This document shows positions 52,001 to 61,559 of a stretch of DNA of 64,000 nucleotides, piece after piece. The stretch comes from Diadophis punctatus similis. Lineage: Eukaryota > Chordata > Lepidosauria > Squamata > Dipsadidae. The notes below the pieces were generated by a model. It was not told where the DNA came from, searched no databases, and saw nothing but the letters and a program-made list of their open reading frames with translations. Where the stretch lies: assembly GCA_023053685.1 (NCBI GenBank), contig JALIGW010000001.1, positions 162,932,547 to 162,996,546 of the forward strand, written 5' to 3'. A program made the translations under genes and the position numbers. Each line of letters begins with the position of its first letter. Positions within the stretch are counted from its first letter, which is position 1.

Positions 52001-55000
52001 TTAATAGACTGACTTAGCAATTGATAAAAGGAGTTGAGAATTTCTGAATGTGTGAAAGACTATGTTTTGATAGTGTTAAGAGTGAATTTTGGGGGGAAAT
52101 TTATAATCAATTCTTTATTTTAGGGTTATGATTTGGTCCTGTAAATAAACGCAATAATTCTAATTTTGGAGAGCATTCAATTGTTTGCCTAGTGATGATA
52201 TTTATCTCCACAGGAAAATCAACTGTGATCATAAATATTATAATTTGCCCATCATCCCTAAGCATTGTAAAAGCCTGTCTGTCTAGTGGTTAAGGCAGCT
52301 TGAAAGAAAGAGACCTTGAGTTCTAGTTCCACCACCCAGCTGGATGACTTTGGGCCACTCAGTCTCTCTCAGTCCAAACTACCTCACAAAGTTGTTGTTG
52401 TTGAGGGGAAAACAGGGGAAGAAGGAGTATTAGGTATGCTTGCTACCTTGAGTTATTTATAAAAATAATAAAGGTAAAATATAAACAAATAAACAAACAA
52501 ATTAAAATTAGTTTAGAGGCTCAGCATCAGCCCATAGGCAACTGAATTACTACAGTTATTATTCCATAGTGGATCTCGGTGATTGGTTGAGTGAAATTTT
52601 TTGGTATTCTCAGTTTATAATAAGTACGAAGTCCTTTATTAGATTCTACCTACATATTTCTACCTCAGTCAATTAAAAATTGAGATATAAGCATACCTAT
52701 GCTCCACAGAAGCAACAACAAACCCCCGAGATGCCATTTCAATGCCAATTGCAGAATACACCGTCCTAGTGAAATAAATACAAGTTTGCAAATTAAGTCA
52801 GTCTTTTAAATCATTTGCACGCTACATCTCCTTTCTTACTATTGACATAGGGCATTATACATAAACAGTCTCAATTCCTAGATTTTTAAAAAGATTAAAC
52901 ATGTCCTCATCCACATATTTATATGGTAAAATGTATAAAGATGAAAAAATGAAAGAGAATGGATCGGGGAAATATACATATGTTGAAGAGCATTCTGCCA
53001 GTCTTCCAGTTTCCAATGGGAAATATTTCTTAATCTTGCCCGTAGTCACAAAACCCAAAAGAGGCCAAGGGAGCTTTAAGGCTGTTTGTTTCCCCTCCCC
53101 AGAATCTATTCACATCCATAAACAATTAGGGGCATGGAAAATGTACTGCTGCAAAACATTACCTGGGTCAGCAGGTAACTAGAAATGTGACAATAAAGTG
53201 GAGAGTGTGTCGGATGGTAAAGATTGGGGAGGAGTTGGATGATGAAAAAAAAAGCTGCCCAGAGCCATCTTGTAGGGCAGATGGGTGACATAAAAGTTTA
53301 ATAAATAAGATATACTGGTATATATAAAGCTATTATGAAGAGAATGCAACATGGGAATTGTACAGATAGGCAGGCCTGAGAGAATTCCAGTTTAACAATC
53401 AGAAAAACAAAGGCTAAAGCTTATGAACTGCCCCAATTACAGGTACTTAAATAAACAGGGGACAGCTCACTCATGGCCAAAAACTAGAAGCTCTAGTTTC
53501 ATCTGGGTTCCTCCAGGTATGTCTGACCACAGCTAATGTAGTCAGCATGGCCAAAGGCTCCTCTTGGTATGGAATTATGTTAGTTTTGATTATAACCATC
53601 TTCATCATCTTAATTATCATCTTCCAAACTATCAATATTAATATTGCAGCTTTGAAATGGTTAAATAACATGTAAGAAAAAGCCTCATGGAACTTATTTC
53701 AGGAGATATTTTTATTTATTTATTTATTATGAGAGTCATATGCTGCCCGTTTTGCCATATTTCTGACTGATGACATATATAGGGTGAAGCCATGCCAGAA
53801 AAAAATGAGGATATCATACTGGACTTTCTTGAATGAATGCAAGCATACATGGTAAACCAGACTTGCTTTTTCAGAGATATCAGATATGTAAAAAGGCAGT
53901 ATTACCTAAATCCTCCAAGTCCATGGGAAAAAATAATTAGGGGATATTTTTCTCCAGTCTTGAATTTAGCATTCCACTTTGCAGGAGATGTAACTGAGCC
54001 TGGACAGAAGAAAGCAAATCTTGTTACTTATTCTGTTGTTGTTTTTATGATTTCACTAGACTAAAATTGAACTCATTTTTAAAACTGCACTGCATCCTTA
54101 AGCTAGCTTTTAAAGAATAACTCAAGATACACTTAATGCAAAATGTTAAAATGTTTAATCCCGAATGACACTCTCCCCATATAAATATATTTTAGAAAGT
54201 TCTTTTCAGAAAAATGGTAGTACAAATTGTTCTTATGCTGTGTACTAAATAATCACATGATTGCCATTTTAGCATTCAGTCCTCGACTTTTAGCTACAAT
54301 TGAACCCAAAATGTCTGTTACTAAATGAGACAGTAATTAAGTGAATTTTGCCCCATTTTACAACCTTTCTTACCACAGCTGTTAAGTGAATCACTGTAAT
54401 TGTTAAGTTAGTAACATGGTTGTTAAGTGAAACTGGCTTCCCCGTTGACTTTGCTTATCAGACGGTTGCAAAAGGTGATCACTTGACCCCGGGACACTTC
54501 ATCTGTCATAAACATGAGTCAGTGGACAAGTGTCTGAATTTTGATTATGAAGCCATGGAGATGCTGTAACGGTCATAAGTGTGAAAAATGACCCTGTCAC
54601 TTTTTTCAGTGCCGTTGTAACGGTCTCTAAATGAACTGAGTCCCTCGGGAGTAGGGCGGCATAGAAGAACCAATAATAAATAAATAAATAAATAAACTGT
54701 TGTAAATCGAGGACTATCTGTGATAAGTAACAAGCAGCTAAAGTCTCAATGTATAAGAATCTATTTCTAATAGCATTAATCAGAATATTGCTAGTATCTA
54801 CATAATAACTTTTCTAACAATCAAATTTAGAAAATGCATACACTTGAGAGTGGGAGACTGAAAATATATCTGCACAAGAATATGCTCATAATGGACTGGT
54901 GCTATAATTCATAACCCCTCTGAAACTTACCAAAATAGTTTGCTAGAATGATCTCCCCTACTATCCAATACATGCTAAGAAAAGTAGAGAGTCCAGAATA

Positions 55001-56206
55001 ATATTCTTTATTGGGAATCCATTTTGTAGCTTCATAATTCATATCATTTTGGGAAGGATAATACAGACGCAAAAAAGTCCCCTAGTATAAAATAATAAAA
55101 GTCATTATTGAAAGCTGTTTCTAAATGTTTTTTAAAAAAAGCATGAATTAATAAGTGTTGTACCCTTAATTCAACTTATTTTAAACATTGACAAGTGACA
55201 AAAATTTGCTTAAAAGTAGTGTTTCAAATTGAAATAGTTTTTTTTTAAGTATTCATGTTGGCTATAATCAAAGTAGAATTTGGATGGTATCATTATCTGC
55301 ATCTGCTGATTTATGGCATCAGCACAGTCAAATGGTGAAACTTTACACTTCATTGCAGTCTGGAATTCTATATCTACTCTATACACAGAAAATTTGTTTA
55401 TCACAAACAACTTTGAAATACCTTTTTATATCCCATTATTTTTATATTGTAGTATCCCCATGATAAAAAGTATCCCTTTTTATATCCCATTATTATAATC
55501 GCCTTAAAATTGGCTTGGATAGATTTTTATATTTATTTTGTAATGAGTGGAAAAAGCAAATGAACACCTTCTTCCTTATTTCTATGGTAGCAAAATGAAT
55601 GAGAGATGTGAATGAATCCAAAACATGAATTTGTTATGGAAGTTTTCCATAAAAGCTTTTTAAATGAAAGCCAGGTTCTTTTTACAATTATAAAAAGAAA
55701 AGAGAATAACAACAATAAGCCACCTAGAGATGTCTCAGCAAGATGAGCGACATAGAAATGTAATAAATAAATAAAGCTAAGTATTTGTGTAGCAAGTTAG
55801 ACTTCTGAACGGGACGATAGTGGGCTTGTATCATGAGTGGTTCAAAATACATAATGCATAATTGACAGGGGAGGAATGGAGAAACTGATTGGCACAAGTA
55901 CCTTGGTGACACCCGCTTTTTTTTGGAAACAACATTCTGCCAGTTACCTGACTGCAGTAACTAATAAAACTTCTACCCTGAAAACAATAATGTTACATGG
56001 ATAATAGGCTAAACTATTTTATATTTTGGGTTGGTTTTCATGCAAGCTATTTGGCATTCTTATTAATGCAAAATTGGGTTTATTAATAATGGCAGTTATA
56101 ACTACCTGAATACCATTACCAGTCATGAGGTCTGTACATCCCACAGAATAAGGGCCTTTCCCTTCAGGAATTCCCATGCTCGTTTGCTTTAACTTTTGCA
56201 GACAAA
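38325..56206 (-). CDS. PLA2G7: PLA2G7, platelet-activating factor acetylhydrolase (ten coding exons; 5' exon not found)
   Basis: Exons in transcription order are 56206-56106, 55081-54931, 53999-53906, 52765-52697, 51510-51366, 50273-50160, 48160-48069, 45211-45041, 42445-42297 and 38428-38325. Every junction keeps phase and introns are GT-AG. The enzyme is a secreted, Ca-independent lipase that hydrolyses the sn-2 acetyl of PAF and oxidised phospholipids in plasma. The GxSxG nucleophile is GHSFG (Ser codon 48119-48121). Asp is in LDAW (45193-45195) and His in SVHQ (42433-42435). Ser-to-Asp is 23 residues and Asp-to-His is 55, equal to human S273/D296/H351. The oxyanion-region motif FSHGLG is present. 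The signal-peptide exon is missing from what I can read and may be diverged or beyond 64,000. The gene looks intact otherwise. Confidence 0.95.
39051..39592. mobile_element. hAT MITE with perfect TSD, 3' of PLA2G7
   Basis: Starts CCGTGGTGGTGAACCTATGG and ends GGTTCGCCATCACTG. CTCTAGTC repeats exactly at 39043-39050 and 39593-39600. Same subfamily as 27015-27549, with internal GGCAAACCGGAAGTGCGG hairpin units. Confidence 0.9.
39793..41383. mobile_element. hAT element split by a LINE insertion
   Basis: A left end CAGTGATGGCAAACCTATGA at 39793 and a right end AAAAGATTTTGCCATCGCTG at 41383 are inverted. Between them lies a LINE (about 39900-41030). The flanking 8-mers (ATAGTGAC, TTATAAAC) do not match well, so pairing of the two ends is inferred. 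Confidence 0.5.
39898..41030 (-). mobile_element. CR1/L2-clade LINE, 3' part with reverse-transcriptase C-terminus
   Basis: A 288-codon frame (41025-40159) reads [45 protein letters not shown] and [15 protein letters not shown], the thumb/C-terminal region of CR1/L2-type non-LTR reverse transcriptases. The 3' UTR ends in a short GCCGCCC...GGGCGGC hairpin (40005-40034) and an (ATAA)n tail of about 95 bases (39898-39992). It is 5'-truncated. The frame has no stops, so the copy is fairly young. Confidence 0.8.
41872..42075 (-). mobile_element. CORE/MIR-like tRNA-derived SINE, reverse
   Basis: The - strand starts ACAGTTTGGTGTAGTGGTTA (A-box region) and contains CAGCTGGGTGACCTTGAGCC, the CORE-SINE hallmark. 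Confidence 0.6.
42297..42445 (-). CDS. PLA2G7: PLA2G7 exon carrying the catalytic histidine (GSVHQSF)
   Basis: Encodes [20 protein letters not shown] and then [15 protein letters not shown], nearly identical to the mammalian block. The His codon is 42433-42435. The donor is GTAAGT and the acceptor TGTTTTCAG. Confidence 0.95.
43090..43440 (+). mobile_element. Degenerate non-LTR reverse-transcriptase fragment
   Basis: Scattered frames give [31 protein letters not shown] and FAFDSAP, which match RT boxes (PIFKKG, EQAGFR, AFDS). Frameshifts and stops break it. It lies in a PLA2G7 intron. Confidence 0.5.
43509..43705 (-). mobile_element. Two short LINE/SINE 3' tails in tandem
   Basis: ATATGCTGCCCATCTCACAA and GTATGCCACCCATCTCTCCT each follow a TTTA-rich run, the reverse-orientation 3' end of CR1/L2-like elements. 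Confidence 0.45.
44083..44542. mobile_element. hAT MITE (CAGTGATGGCGAACC) with the same TSD as 36833
   Basis: Starts CAGTGATGGCGAACCTTTGT and ends GGTTTGCCATCACGG. CCCTATAC repeats exactly at 44075-44082 and 44543-44550. GGCCCGTTGGGCCATTTTTC-like units recur inside. Confidence 0.88.
44560..46260. other. PLA2G7: PLA2G7 introns around the Asp exon
   Basis: Aside from the exon at 45041-45211 I recognise no repeat or coding sequence here. A short (AATC)n lies at 45683-45699. Confidence 0.4.
45041..45211 (-). CDS. PLA2G7: PLA2G7 exon carrying the catalytic aspartate (CGVALDAW)
   Basis: Encodes [15 protein letters not shown] at its start and RERKMITI at its end, with [11 protein letters not shown] between. 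The Asp codon is 45193-45195. The donor is GTGAGT. Confidence 0.95.
46275..46490 (-). mobile_element. CORE/MIR-like tRNA-derived SINE, reverse
   Basis: Same family as 41872-42075: the - strand starts ACAGTTTGGTGTAGTGGTTA and carries CAGCTGAGTGACCTTGGGC. Confidence 0.6.
46862..47310 (+). mobile_element. LINE 3' end, Rex1/L2-like
   Basis: The tail GTGAATTTCGTTGTATGGG, then GTACAATGACAATAAATTATT, is typical of Rex1/L2-type LINE 3' ends. Upstream sequence shows remnant frames but no clean domain. PLA2G7 intron. Confidence 0.5.
47553..47994. mobile_element. MITE, long variant, CAGGTAGTCCTC family, in a PLA2G7 intron
   Basis: Begins CAGGTAGTCCTCAACTTGTG and ends TCTCAAGGACTATCTG. The interior holds a GC-richer insert (47690-47820) absent from short copies. 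Confidence 0.7.
48069..48160 (-). CDS. PLA2G7: PLA2G7 exon carrying the catalytic serine (GHSFG)
   Basis: Encodes [20 protein letters not shown] then [16 protein letters not shown] is the nucleophile elbow. The acceptor is GTTTTTTCAG and the donor GTAAGA. Confidence 0.95.
48259..48620. mobile_element. hAT MITE with perfect 8-bp TSD in a PLA2G7 intron
   Basis: Starts CAGTGGTTCCCAACCTGTGG and ends GGTTGGGAACCACTG. CTCTAAAT repeats exactly at 48251-48258 and 48621-48628. Repeated GTGGTACGCG words lie near both ends. It sits about 100 bases from the catalytic-serine exon. Confidence 0.9.
48915..49080. repeat. (TTTA)n microsatellite, SINE tail
   Basis: About 160 bases of TTTA with a few TCTA units. 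It is the expanded A-rich tail of the reverse SINE at 49081. Confidence 0.95.
49081..49314 (-). mobile_element. tRNA-derived squamate SINE (GAGCCGAGGTG family), reverse
   Basis: The - strand begins GAGCCGAGGTGGCACAGCGG and ends GAGGTGGTATATAAATGTCA, running into the long (AAAT)n at 48915-49080. PLA2G7 intron. Confidence 0.8.
49321..49455. mobile_element. Tc1/mariner-type MITE with TA target site
   Basis: Termini CCCTGTTTCCCCCAAAATAA and TTATTTTTGGGGAAACACGG are inverted and flanked by TA at 49319-49320 and 49456-49457, as for Tc1/mariner elements. Non-coding, 135 bases. Confidence 0.75.
50160..50273 (-). CDS. PLA2G7: PLA2G7 exon (helical block before nucleophile)
   Basis: Thirty-eight whole codons beginning [24 protein letters not shown] sequence (a Ser replaces that final Gly) and ending in WSLLK before GTAAAT. 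It aligns with human VRQRAKECSQALSLILDI. Confidence 0.9.
50534..51017. mobile_element. SPIN-like hAT element in a PLA2G7 intron
   Basis: Begins CAGTGGTTCTCAACCTGTGG followed by GTCGCGACCCCTTTGGGGG, then ACACATATTTCCGATGGTC, and ends GGTTGAGAACCACTG. I recognise these blocks as SPIN (Space Invader) hAT, a family known for repeated horizontal transfer among tetrapods. It is non-autonomous, with no transposase frame. Flanks CCTTATGT and CCTCAGAT are only partly alike, so the duplication has decayed. Confidence 0.75.
51366..51510 (-). CDS. PLA2G7: PLA2G7 exon ([12 protein letters not shown] block)
   Basis: The product starts [20 protein letters not shown] and ends [13 protein letters not shown] before GTATTC. 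Human has RDRSASATYYFKDQ and the aligned LKQEEETHIRNEQ (recalled). A short insertion, [10 protein letters not shown], appears relative to human. Confidence 0.92.
51785..51968 (-). mobile_element. tRNA-derived SINE, reverse (unclassified)
   Basis: The - strand starts GGTGGTGGCCTAATGGCGAA and carries AGAGTTGAATCCTAGGTAG, A/B-box-like spacing of a tRNA-derived SINE head. Confidence 0.5.
52265..52500 (+). mobile_element. CORE/MIR-like SINE, forward
   Basis: GTCTAGTGGTTAAGGCAGC and GCTGGATGACTTTGGGCCAC are followed by a 3' part with ACCTCACAAAGTTGTTGTTG and an A-rich tail near 52460-52500. Confidence 0.55.
52697..52765 (-). CDS. PLA2G7: PLA2G7 exon ([18 protein letters not shown])
   Basis: A 69-base exon encoding [20 protein letters not shown] then EHR, matching the human RTLYSAIGIDLASHGFIVAA block (recalled). 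The donor is GTATGC. Confidence 0.9.
53906..53999 (-). CDS. PLA2G7: PLA2G7 exon (FSHGLG block)
   Basis: Encodes [10 protein letters not shown] followed by [24 protein letters not shown] is the conserved oxyanion-hole strand of PAF-acetylhydrolases. The acceptor is TTCTGTCCAG and the donor GTAATA. Confidence 0.92.
54277..54720. mobile_element. MITE, CAGGTAGTCCTC family, with nested LINE tail
   Basis: Begins CAGTCCTCGACTTTTAGC and ends GTAAATCGAGGACTATCTG. A LINE 3' tail (54639-54694) is inserted within it. Confidence 0.75.
54639..54694 (+). mobile_element. Minimal CR1/L2-like LINE 3' tail nested in a MITE
   Basis: AGTCCCTCGGGAGTAGGGCG followed by GCATAGAAGAACC and (AATA)n. It is the same 3' end as the LINE at 39993-41030. 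AACTG flanks it at 54634-54638 and 54695-54699. Confidence 0.65.
54931..55081 (-). CDS. PLA2G7: PLA2G7 exon ([10 protein letters not shown] block)
   Basis: The product begins [13 protein letters not shown] and contains [16 protein letters not shown], a close match to the PAF-AH region before the lid. It enters in phase 0 and leaves in phase 1 at GTAAGT. Confidence 0.92.
56106..56206 (-). CDS. PLA2G7: PLA2G7 first readable coding exon ([11 protein letters not shown] block)
   Basis: On the - strand this encodes [20 protein letters not shown] then [12 protein letters not shown], ending at a GTAGTT donor. It matches the human block [16 protein letters not shown] (recalled). The 5' edge is set at a TTTTTCAAG acceptor and is the least certain boundary in the gene. 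Confidence 0.85.
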
Positions 56207-57189
56207 CTTGAAAAATAAGGAAATGGATAAAAGTATGGGAATTATACTACAGTAAGTTAAACAATGCAACAACAAAGTTAAATATTACAATGGGTTTGTC
56301 CAGATGAGAAACACACTGAAAATTCAACAGAGGAAAATGAGGCAAAGTTAAACTTAGATTAATTATTAATTATGTCAACTACTTTATACATTTCTTATCT
56401 CTTCCTCTAGTATATATTATTACTGATGCAGAAAACGTTTGTAAAGAACTATTATAATATGCATATATTTATTGCTTCCTTCCCTTCCTTTGTTACTGTA
56501 GAGATTAGCTGGGGAAAGATGATGGTAGCAATATTTAATAGCATCCATTTATGAATTATCTGCTACTGAAAGAAACAGAACTCAAAAAGGGACTGTCCTG
56601 TACAAGTAACATTTACATGTTTTTCATAAATGTTTTTCATAAAATACACACACACATGTACATTATTTATACAGTGGTATTTTAAAGGCTAGTAGAAACC
56701 TGAGATGTAGAATTAAATGCAGGGAACACAATTCTATCACAGATGAGTTCATAAAGTCCTTCTACTAATAAGGACTATAAAGAATGTCACTGAATAAACA
56801 TTTAAAGTACAGTAATATGAACAAATATGGTTTATTCACAATTGCTTAGTGCTATTTTCCCAAACTATAATTATCACAGTCATTTATGTTTTTGAGACTT
56901 TGAATAACTTTGGTATGAGTAGACAGAGATATTTTTAAATTCAAGAGGAACTTGAAATGTGAGGTGAAAAAAACATAAATTCCAGAGTACATTTCAGTAT
57001 AGTTAGAACGGAGTAAAGCCCGTTCTAACTAACAGAAAACTAACCATGTTTAAATAACATAACCTTTATTATCATTTTTTTTTCTGTGGACACTGGTACA
57101 CATTAAAAATTAAATTCTATTGCCTGTTCTCAAAAGTGTACACATATATACGTAACACAGGGAATATTTCCAGGGAAGTTAATTTGTAT

Positions 57190-58577
57190 CATTCAATTGA
57201 AAAAACAATACAAGCTTCAAATCATCCAAGTTTATGCGCCAACAATAATCTGTAGTGGATGATGAGGTTGAAGTGTTTTACGATTATGTGGCCCATCTTC
57301 AAGACAAAGAAAAACGCCAATAGAAGCAACAGACTAGTAGATTTTGCCTAAGGACAGGAACTTTTATATCATGAACTCATTTTACAAGGAAAAGGCTAGC
57401 AGAAAAGGGACATGGAAGAGTCCATCTGGGTACACAAGCGACATTGACTACATCATGTCAAGTGATTAAACCATATTTTGCAATTATACTGTCATCAATC
57501 GCTTTAATGTTGGAAGTGACTGTAGAATGGTACAAACTAAAGTGTAGACTCTCAAAACGAGCATATGAAAATGATAAAAAGTCACAAAAAATGAAAATTA
57601 AGAGTGATAAGCTGCTAGAGAAGAGCAGCAATTTTGAGATTAATTTATCAAACCACTTTGCTCTATTGCAAGATTTGGAAGAGATGAATATTATGGACCA
57701 AAATGAACAAATAGTCAAAAATGTCCTTGATCTACTATATCTATAGCACCGCAGGGAAAACACTTTGTATAATCAAAAATCTCTAATGAAACTATTGATT
57801 TAATGAAAACATAAATAATGAAGAATATGATAAATTTTACTAATAAACTTGAGTACATTGAACTTTGCAAGACCATAAGAAAACATATCCAAGAAGAAAC
57901 ATGTCCGTTTAACATGAAGCTTGTGAAAAAGGCAATTGAAGAAAACAAAGGAACTAAAATGCAAGCTTATATAAATACAAGAAAAAAGGTTTTTGCATTA
58001 AAATGTGAAGATGGCTTTAGATATAGAACAAGACAGGAAATGTTGGAAATAATTGGAAAATTCTATTCAGAGCTATACAAGATCACTCAAAAGTAACAAC
58101 ACCCGTGAAAAGGAAATGTCAGACATCCTAGTAGAGGGAGTATCAAGTGCCTTAAAATCAATGAAAAATGGCAAAGCTTCAGGAAATGACTGTGTTACAG
58201 TTGAAATGCTGAAAACAGGTGGTCAGTCTACACAAAATACTAGCAAACTACTCAAGATGCCTCAGAGAAGAAAAAATACCCGATGCATGGAAAAACGCTG
58301 AAGTGATTCTTATACACAAGAAAAGGGCCCAAGAAGATTTAAAGAATTTTCCCCCAATAAGCCTTTAAAGTCATCTACAAGGTTTTCACCAAGATAATAC
58401 CAAAAAGAACATTGAGAACATTAAATGATGCCCAGCCAAAGGAGCAGGCAGGATTCAGAAGTGGTTACAGCTCAATGGATCATATCCAGGTTGCTCAGCA
58501 AGTCATTGAAAGGCTCAATGAGTACATCATGCCTCTGTCATGGTTTTCATTGACTACAAAAAGGTATTTGATTCATT
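57190..58577 (+). mobile_element. RTE-type LINE, endonuclease and RT 5' part (degenerate)
   Basis: Frames with stops read LQIIQVYAPT, DDEVEVFYDYV, TWKSPSGYTSDIDYI, MKNGKASGNDCVTVEMLKTG and EQAGFRSG. This is the order of an APE-type endonuclease followed by reverse transcriptase, as in RTE elements (the family often mis-annotated as craniofacial development protein 2-like). The RT resumes at about 61052 after an insertion. Confidence 0.7.
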
Positions 58578-58685
58578 GTTAAGATAATGAATTAAATGCC
58601 TTTTTGTAGTCAATGAAAACCATGCACAGAGGCATGATGTACTCATTGAGCCTTTCAATGACTTGCTGGGCAACCTGGATATGAT
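58479..58685. repeat. Long inverted duplication within the RTE element (about 100-bp arms, 8-bp loop)
   Basis: The left arm 58479-58577 (ATCATATCCAGGTTGCTCAG ...) is repeated in reverse complement at 58586-58685 (... CTGGGCAACCTGGATATGAT) with a few mismatches. The loop is 58578-58585. Transcribed, it would fold into a long hairpin. Confidence 0.9.
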
Positions 58686-58734
58686 TATTTATTTTTCTTA
58701 ACACTGGAAGTACTAACTTGAAACATCAGGCACG

Positions 58735-60680
58735 ATGAGCAAATCAAAGGAATGGAAATCAAAAGAGAAAAGTACAAATTACAAACTTTTGCAGACGATT
58801 TAGTTTTCATCTTAGAGGAATCATTAGAATCAGACCCGAGACTCATAGAGAAATTAGAGGAATATGGAGAGGTTGCTGGAATAAAAATAAATAAAGAAAA
58901 AACCAAAATGATAGTTAAAAGTCTTATAAGCAGAGGGATGAATTAATAAAGAAAATGAATATCCAGATAGTGAAAAAAGTGAAATACTTAGGAATCTATC
59001 TAACAGTAAGATGTATAACAATCAAAGAGGACAACTATACAGAATTAATCAAATTAAACTGGATATGGAGAGATGGAAAAGCTTGAAACTTTCCATGATG
59101 GGTAGAATAGCCGCAGTAAAGATGAACATACTGCCGAAGATACTTTTTTTATTCCAAACAATAGCAATAAAACTAGAGAAAAAAAATATTTTGAGGAATT
59201 GAATAAAATAATATTGAAATTCATTTGGCAAGGAAAAAAACCGAGAATAAAACTGAAATTACAGCAAGAGTCAAAAGGGAAAGGAGGTTTTGTTCTGCCT
59301 GACTGGGAATTGTATTAGCAAGCAGCTGCACTCACGTGGGTGAAAGAGTGGATAACTTTGAGGAATAGAAGACTATTATTATTGGAGGGTCACGACCTTC
59401 AACTAGGGTGGCATGCTTTTCTCTGGTACGGGAGAAATACGGCACATCAATGTTTCCAAAGATATTATGTAAGAAACACATTGCTATCAGTGTGGGACAA
59501 AATTAAACAACAAAACTATAGGGAAATACCAGTCTGGCTCTCCACCTTAGAAGCATTGATACACCCAAATCTTATAAATATGGAAAAAATTGTTTCTTAT
59601 AAGGATATATTAAATGAGAATGGTGAATTGAAAACCAGATTAGAACTAAAAGACCAAGGGGTAGAATTAGAGTGGTGGTCGTACCTGCAGATACAATCAT
59701 GTTATGTGAAAAATGTAAAAACATGGGATTTTTATAGAGAACTAACAACATTGGACAAGATAATATTAGTGTTGACTGATGACAAATTGATAAGGATACT
59801 ATGCAATTATTTATTAAATTATAAAATGGAAGAATAACAAGTTAAAGAGACGATGATAGTATAGGCTAAAATTTTTTGATATAATATAGATTTGGATAAA
59901 TGGTAAAAGCTTTGGGAGAGAAATCAGAAACTGACAATGGCCACATCATACAAGGAAAATCTCTATAAAATGTTCTATAGGTGGCATCTGCCCCCGGCAA
60001 GATTGGCCAAAATGTTTAGCAATATGTCCCCAAACTTTTGGAAATGTAGACAAATACCTGGCACATACTACCACATATGGTGGACCAGTATAAAGGCAAG
60101 GAAATTTTGGATACAAATTCATATGTGGTTAGAAAAAATGACCAGACAACATATAGAGTTTAAGCCATAATTATTTTTATTAGGCATTATATCAGATGAT
60201 TATGATAAAGGGACAATATACCTAATATTACACATCTTGACCGAAGCAAGAATTGTGTATGTGCAGCAGTGGAAGAACGAAAACACCCCTTCAGAGGAGA
60301 CGATAAGGAAGTTACTAGTCTGTGTAGAAATGGACAGACTAACGCTAAAAATAAAAGATAGAGATACAGAATACTATGCTACATGGAATAGGTTCTATCA
60401 ATGGTTAGGAACACGAGGTAGAAGTTGGAATGTGAAAGAATCGGGTTAGGTGGACATGGAAAGAGATACTATGTAGGTATTAGAATGTAGGTATTAGAAT
60501 GATAGATAGATAAGTTGACATTCTAGAATATGATGGTCAGAAATAACTGTACAACACTAGCACTGTTTAAAATAGTATATGTGTTATTTTGTTTTTACCT
60601 TTGTTTCATATGGCAAGTGGAATGCCAGCACAATTACACTGTATTCAATATATCTATATGTAAACAATAAATAAATAAAT
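58735..60680 (+). mobile_element. 5'-truncated L1 LINE, ORF2 C-terminal half
   Basis: The RT catalytic box FADDLVFILEES lies near 58790, followed by KINKEKTKMIV, then [20 protein letters not shown] (about 59070), then the long C-terminal region (59340-59837, 59937-60449) with HAFLWYGRNTAH and WWTSIKARKFW. These are L1 ORF2 features. Several stops and frameshifts break the frame. The 3' end is marked by (AATA)n at about 60667-60684. Confidence 0.8.
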
Positions 60681-60690
60681 AAAAGTAAAA

Positions 60691-61042
60691 GGGACATGGT
60701 GGTTCAGTGGTTAAGATGCTGGGCTTGTTGATCAGAAAGGTTGGCAGTTCGGCGGTTCAAATCCCTAGTGCCGCGTAATAGAGTGAGCTCCCGTTACTAG
60801 TCCCAGCTTCTGCCAACCTAGCAGTTCGAAAGCATATAAAAATGCAAGTAGAAAAATAGGGACCACTTTGGTGAGACGGTAACAGTGTTCCGTGCACCTT
60901 CGGCGTTTAGTCATGCCGGCCACATGACCATGGAGATATCTTCAGACAGCGCTGGCTTTTCGGCTTTGAAACGGAGATGAGCACTGCCCCCTAGAGTCGG
61001 GAACGACTAGCATATATGTGTGAGGGGAACCTTTACCTTTAC
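60691..61042 (+). mobile_element. Sauria-type SINE, full length
   Basis: A tRNA-like head (GGTGGTTCAGTGGTTAAGAT, then GGCGGTTCAAATCCC as B box) is followed by AAAATGCAAGTAGAAAAATAGG and GTCATGCCGGCCACATGACC, ending GGGGAACCTTTACCTTTAC. This is the structure of the squamate Sauria SINE with a Bov-B-like tail. It follows the L1 tail directly. Confidence 0.8.
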
Positions 61043-61051
61043 TTAAACAAT

Positions 61052-61410
61052 AAAAACATTTTTAAAGGCATTTGATTCAGTATTCCAGCAAGCAACAATC
61101 AATACATTGCTCAACCAAAGCGTAGACACTGCTTTCATAAACTTACTACAATCAATATATGAAAAAGCAATGGTGACAATTTGCCTTAATTATATTAAAG
61201 TGGAAACAACAAGGTGACACAATATCATCTATTCTTTTCTCAGTCTGCCTTAAAGAAGTATTTCGCAAACTAAACTGGGCAAAAGATAGAATAAAAATCA
61301 ATGGCACTTATTTAAATCACTTAAGATTTGCGGATGATGATGTTCTCTTCTCACAAGACCAAGAAGAGTTACAGATACTTACAAGAGCTGCACAAAGCAG
61401 GAGAATCTGA
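61052..61410 (+). mobile_element. RTE-type LINE, RT part resumed after insertion
   Basis: Reads KAFDSVFQQATINTLLNQSV and, further on, a frame with LNHLRFADDDVLFSQDQEEL (FADD box). It continues the RT broken off at 58577, so the L1 and SINE lie inside the RTE element. Frames are broken. Confidence 0.7.
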
Positions 61411-61559
61411 AAAAGAGCCAGGTATATGTAATATGTAATGTAATATGATATGCAAGATGTGCAACAGCATGACAGAGCTGTTACATTAACTAAATAATCA
61501 ATGTTCATAAAATACCAGTGTTTTATGTGCTGGTCATTGATTGCAATAAATATTCTATT

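Noticed and set aside
53837..54064. A 75-codon frame on the + strand
   Set aside because: It is antisense to the PLA2G7 FSHGLG exon.
60691..60770. tRNA gene
   Set aside because: A/B-box-like words belong to a SINE head; there is no complete cloverleaf and SINE sequence follows.
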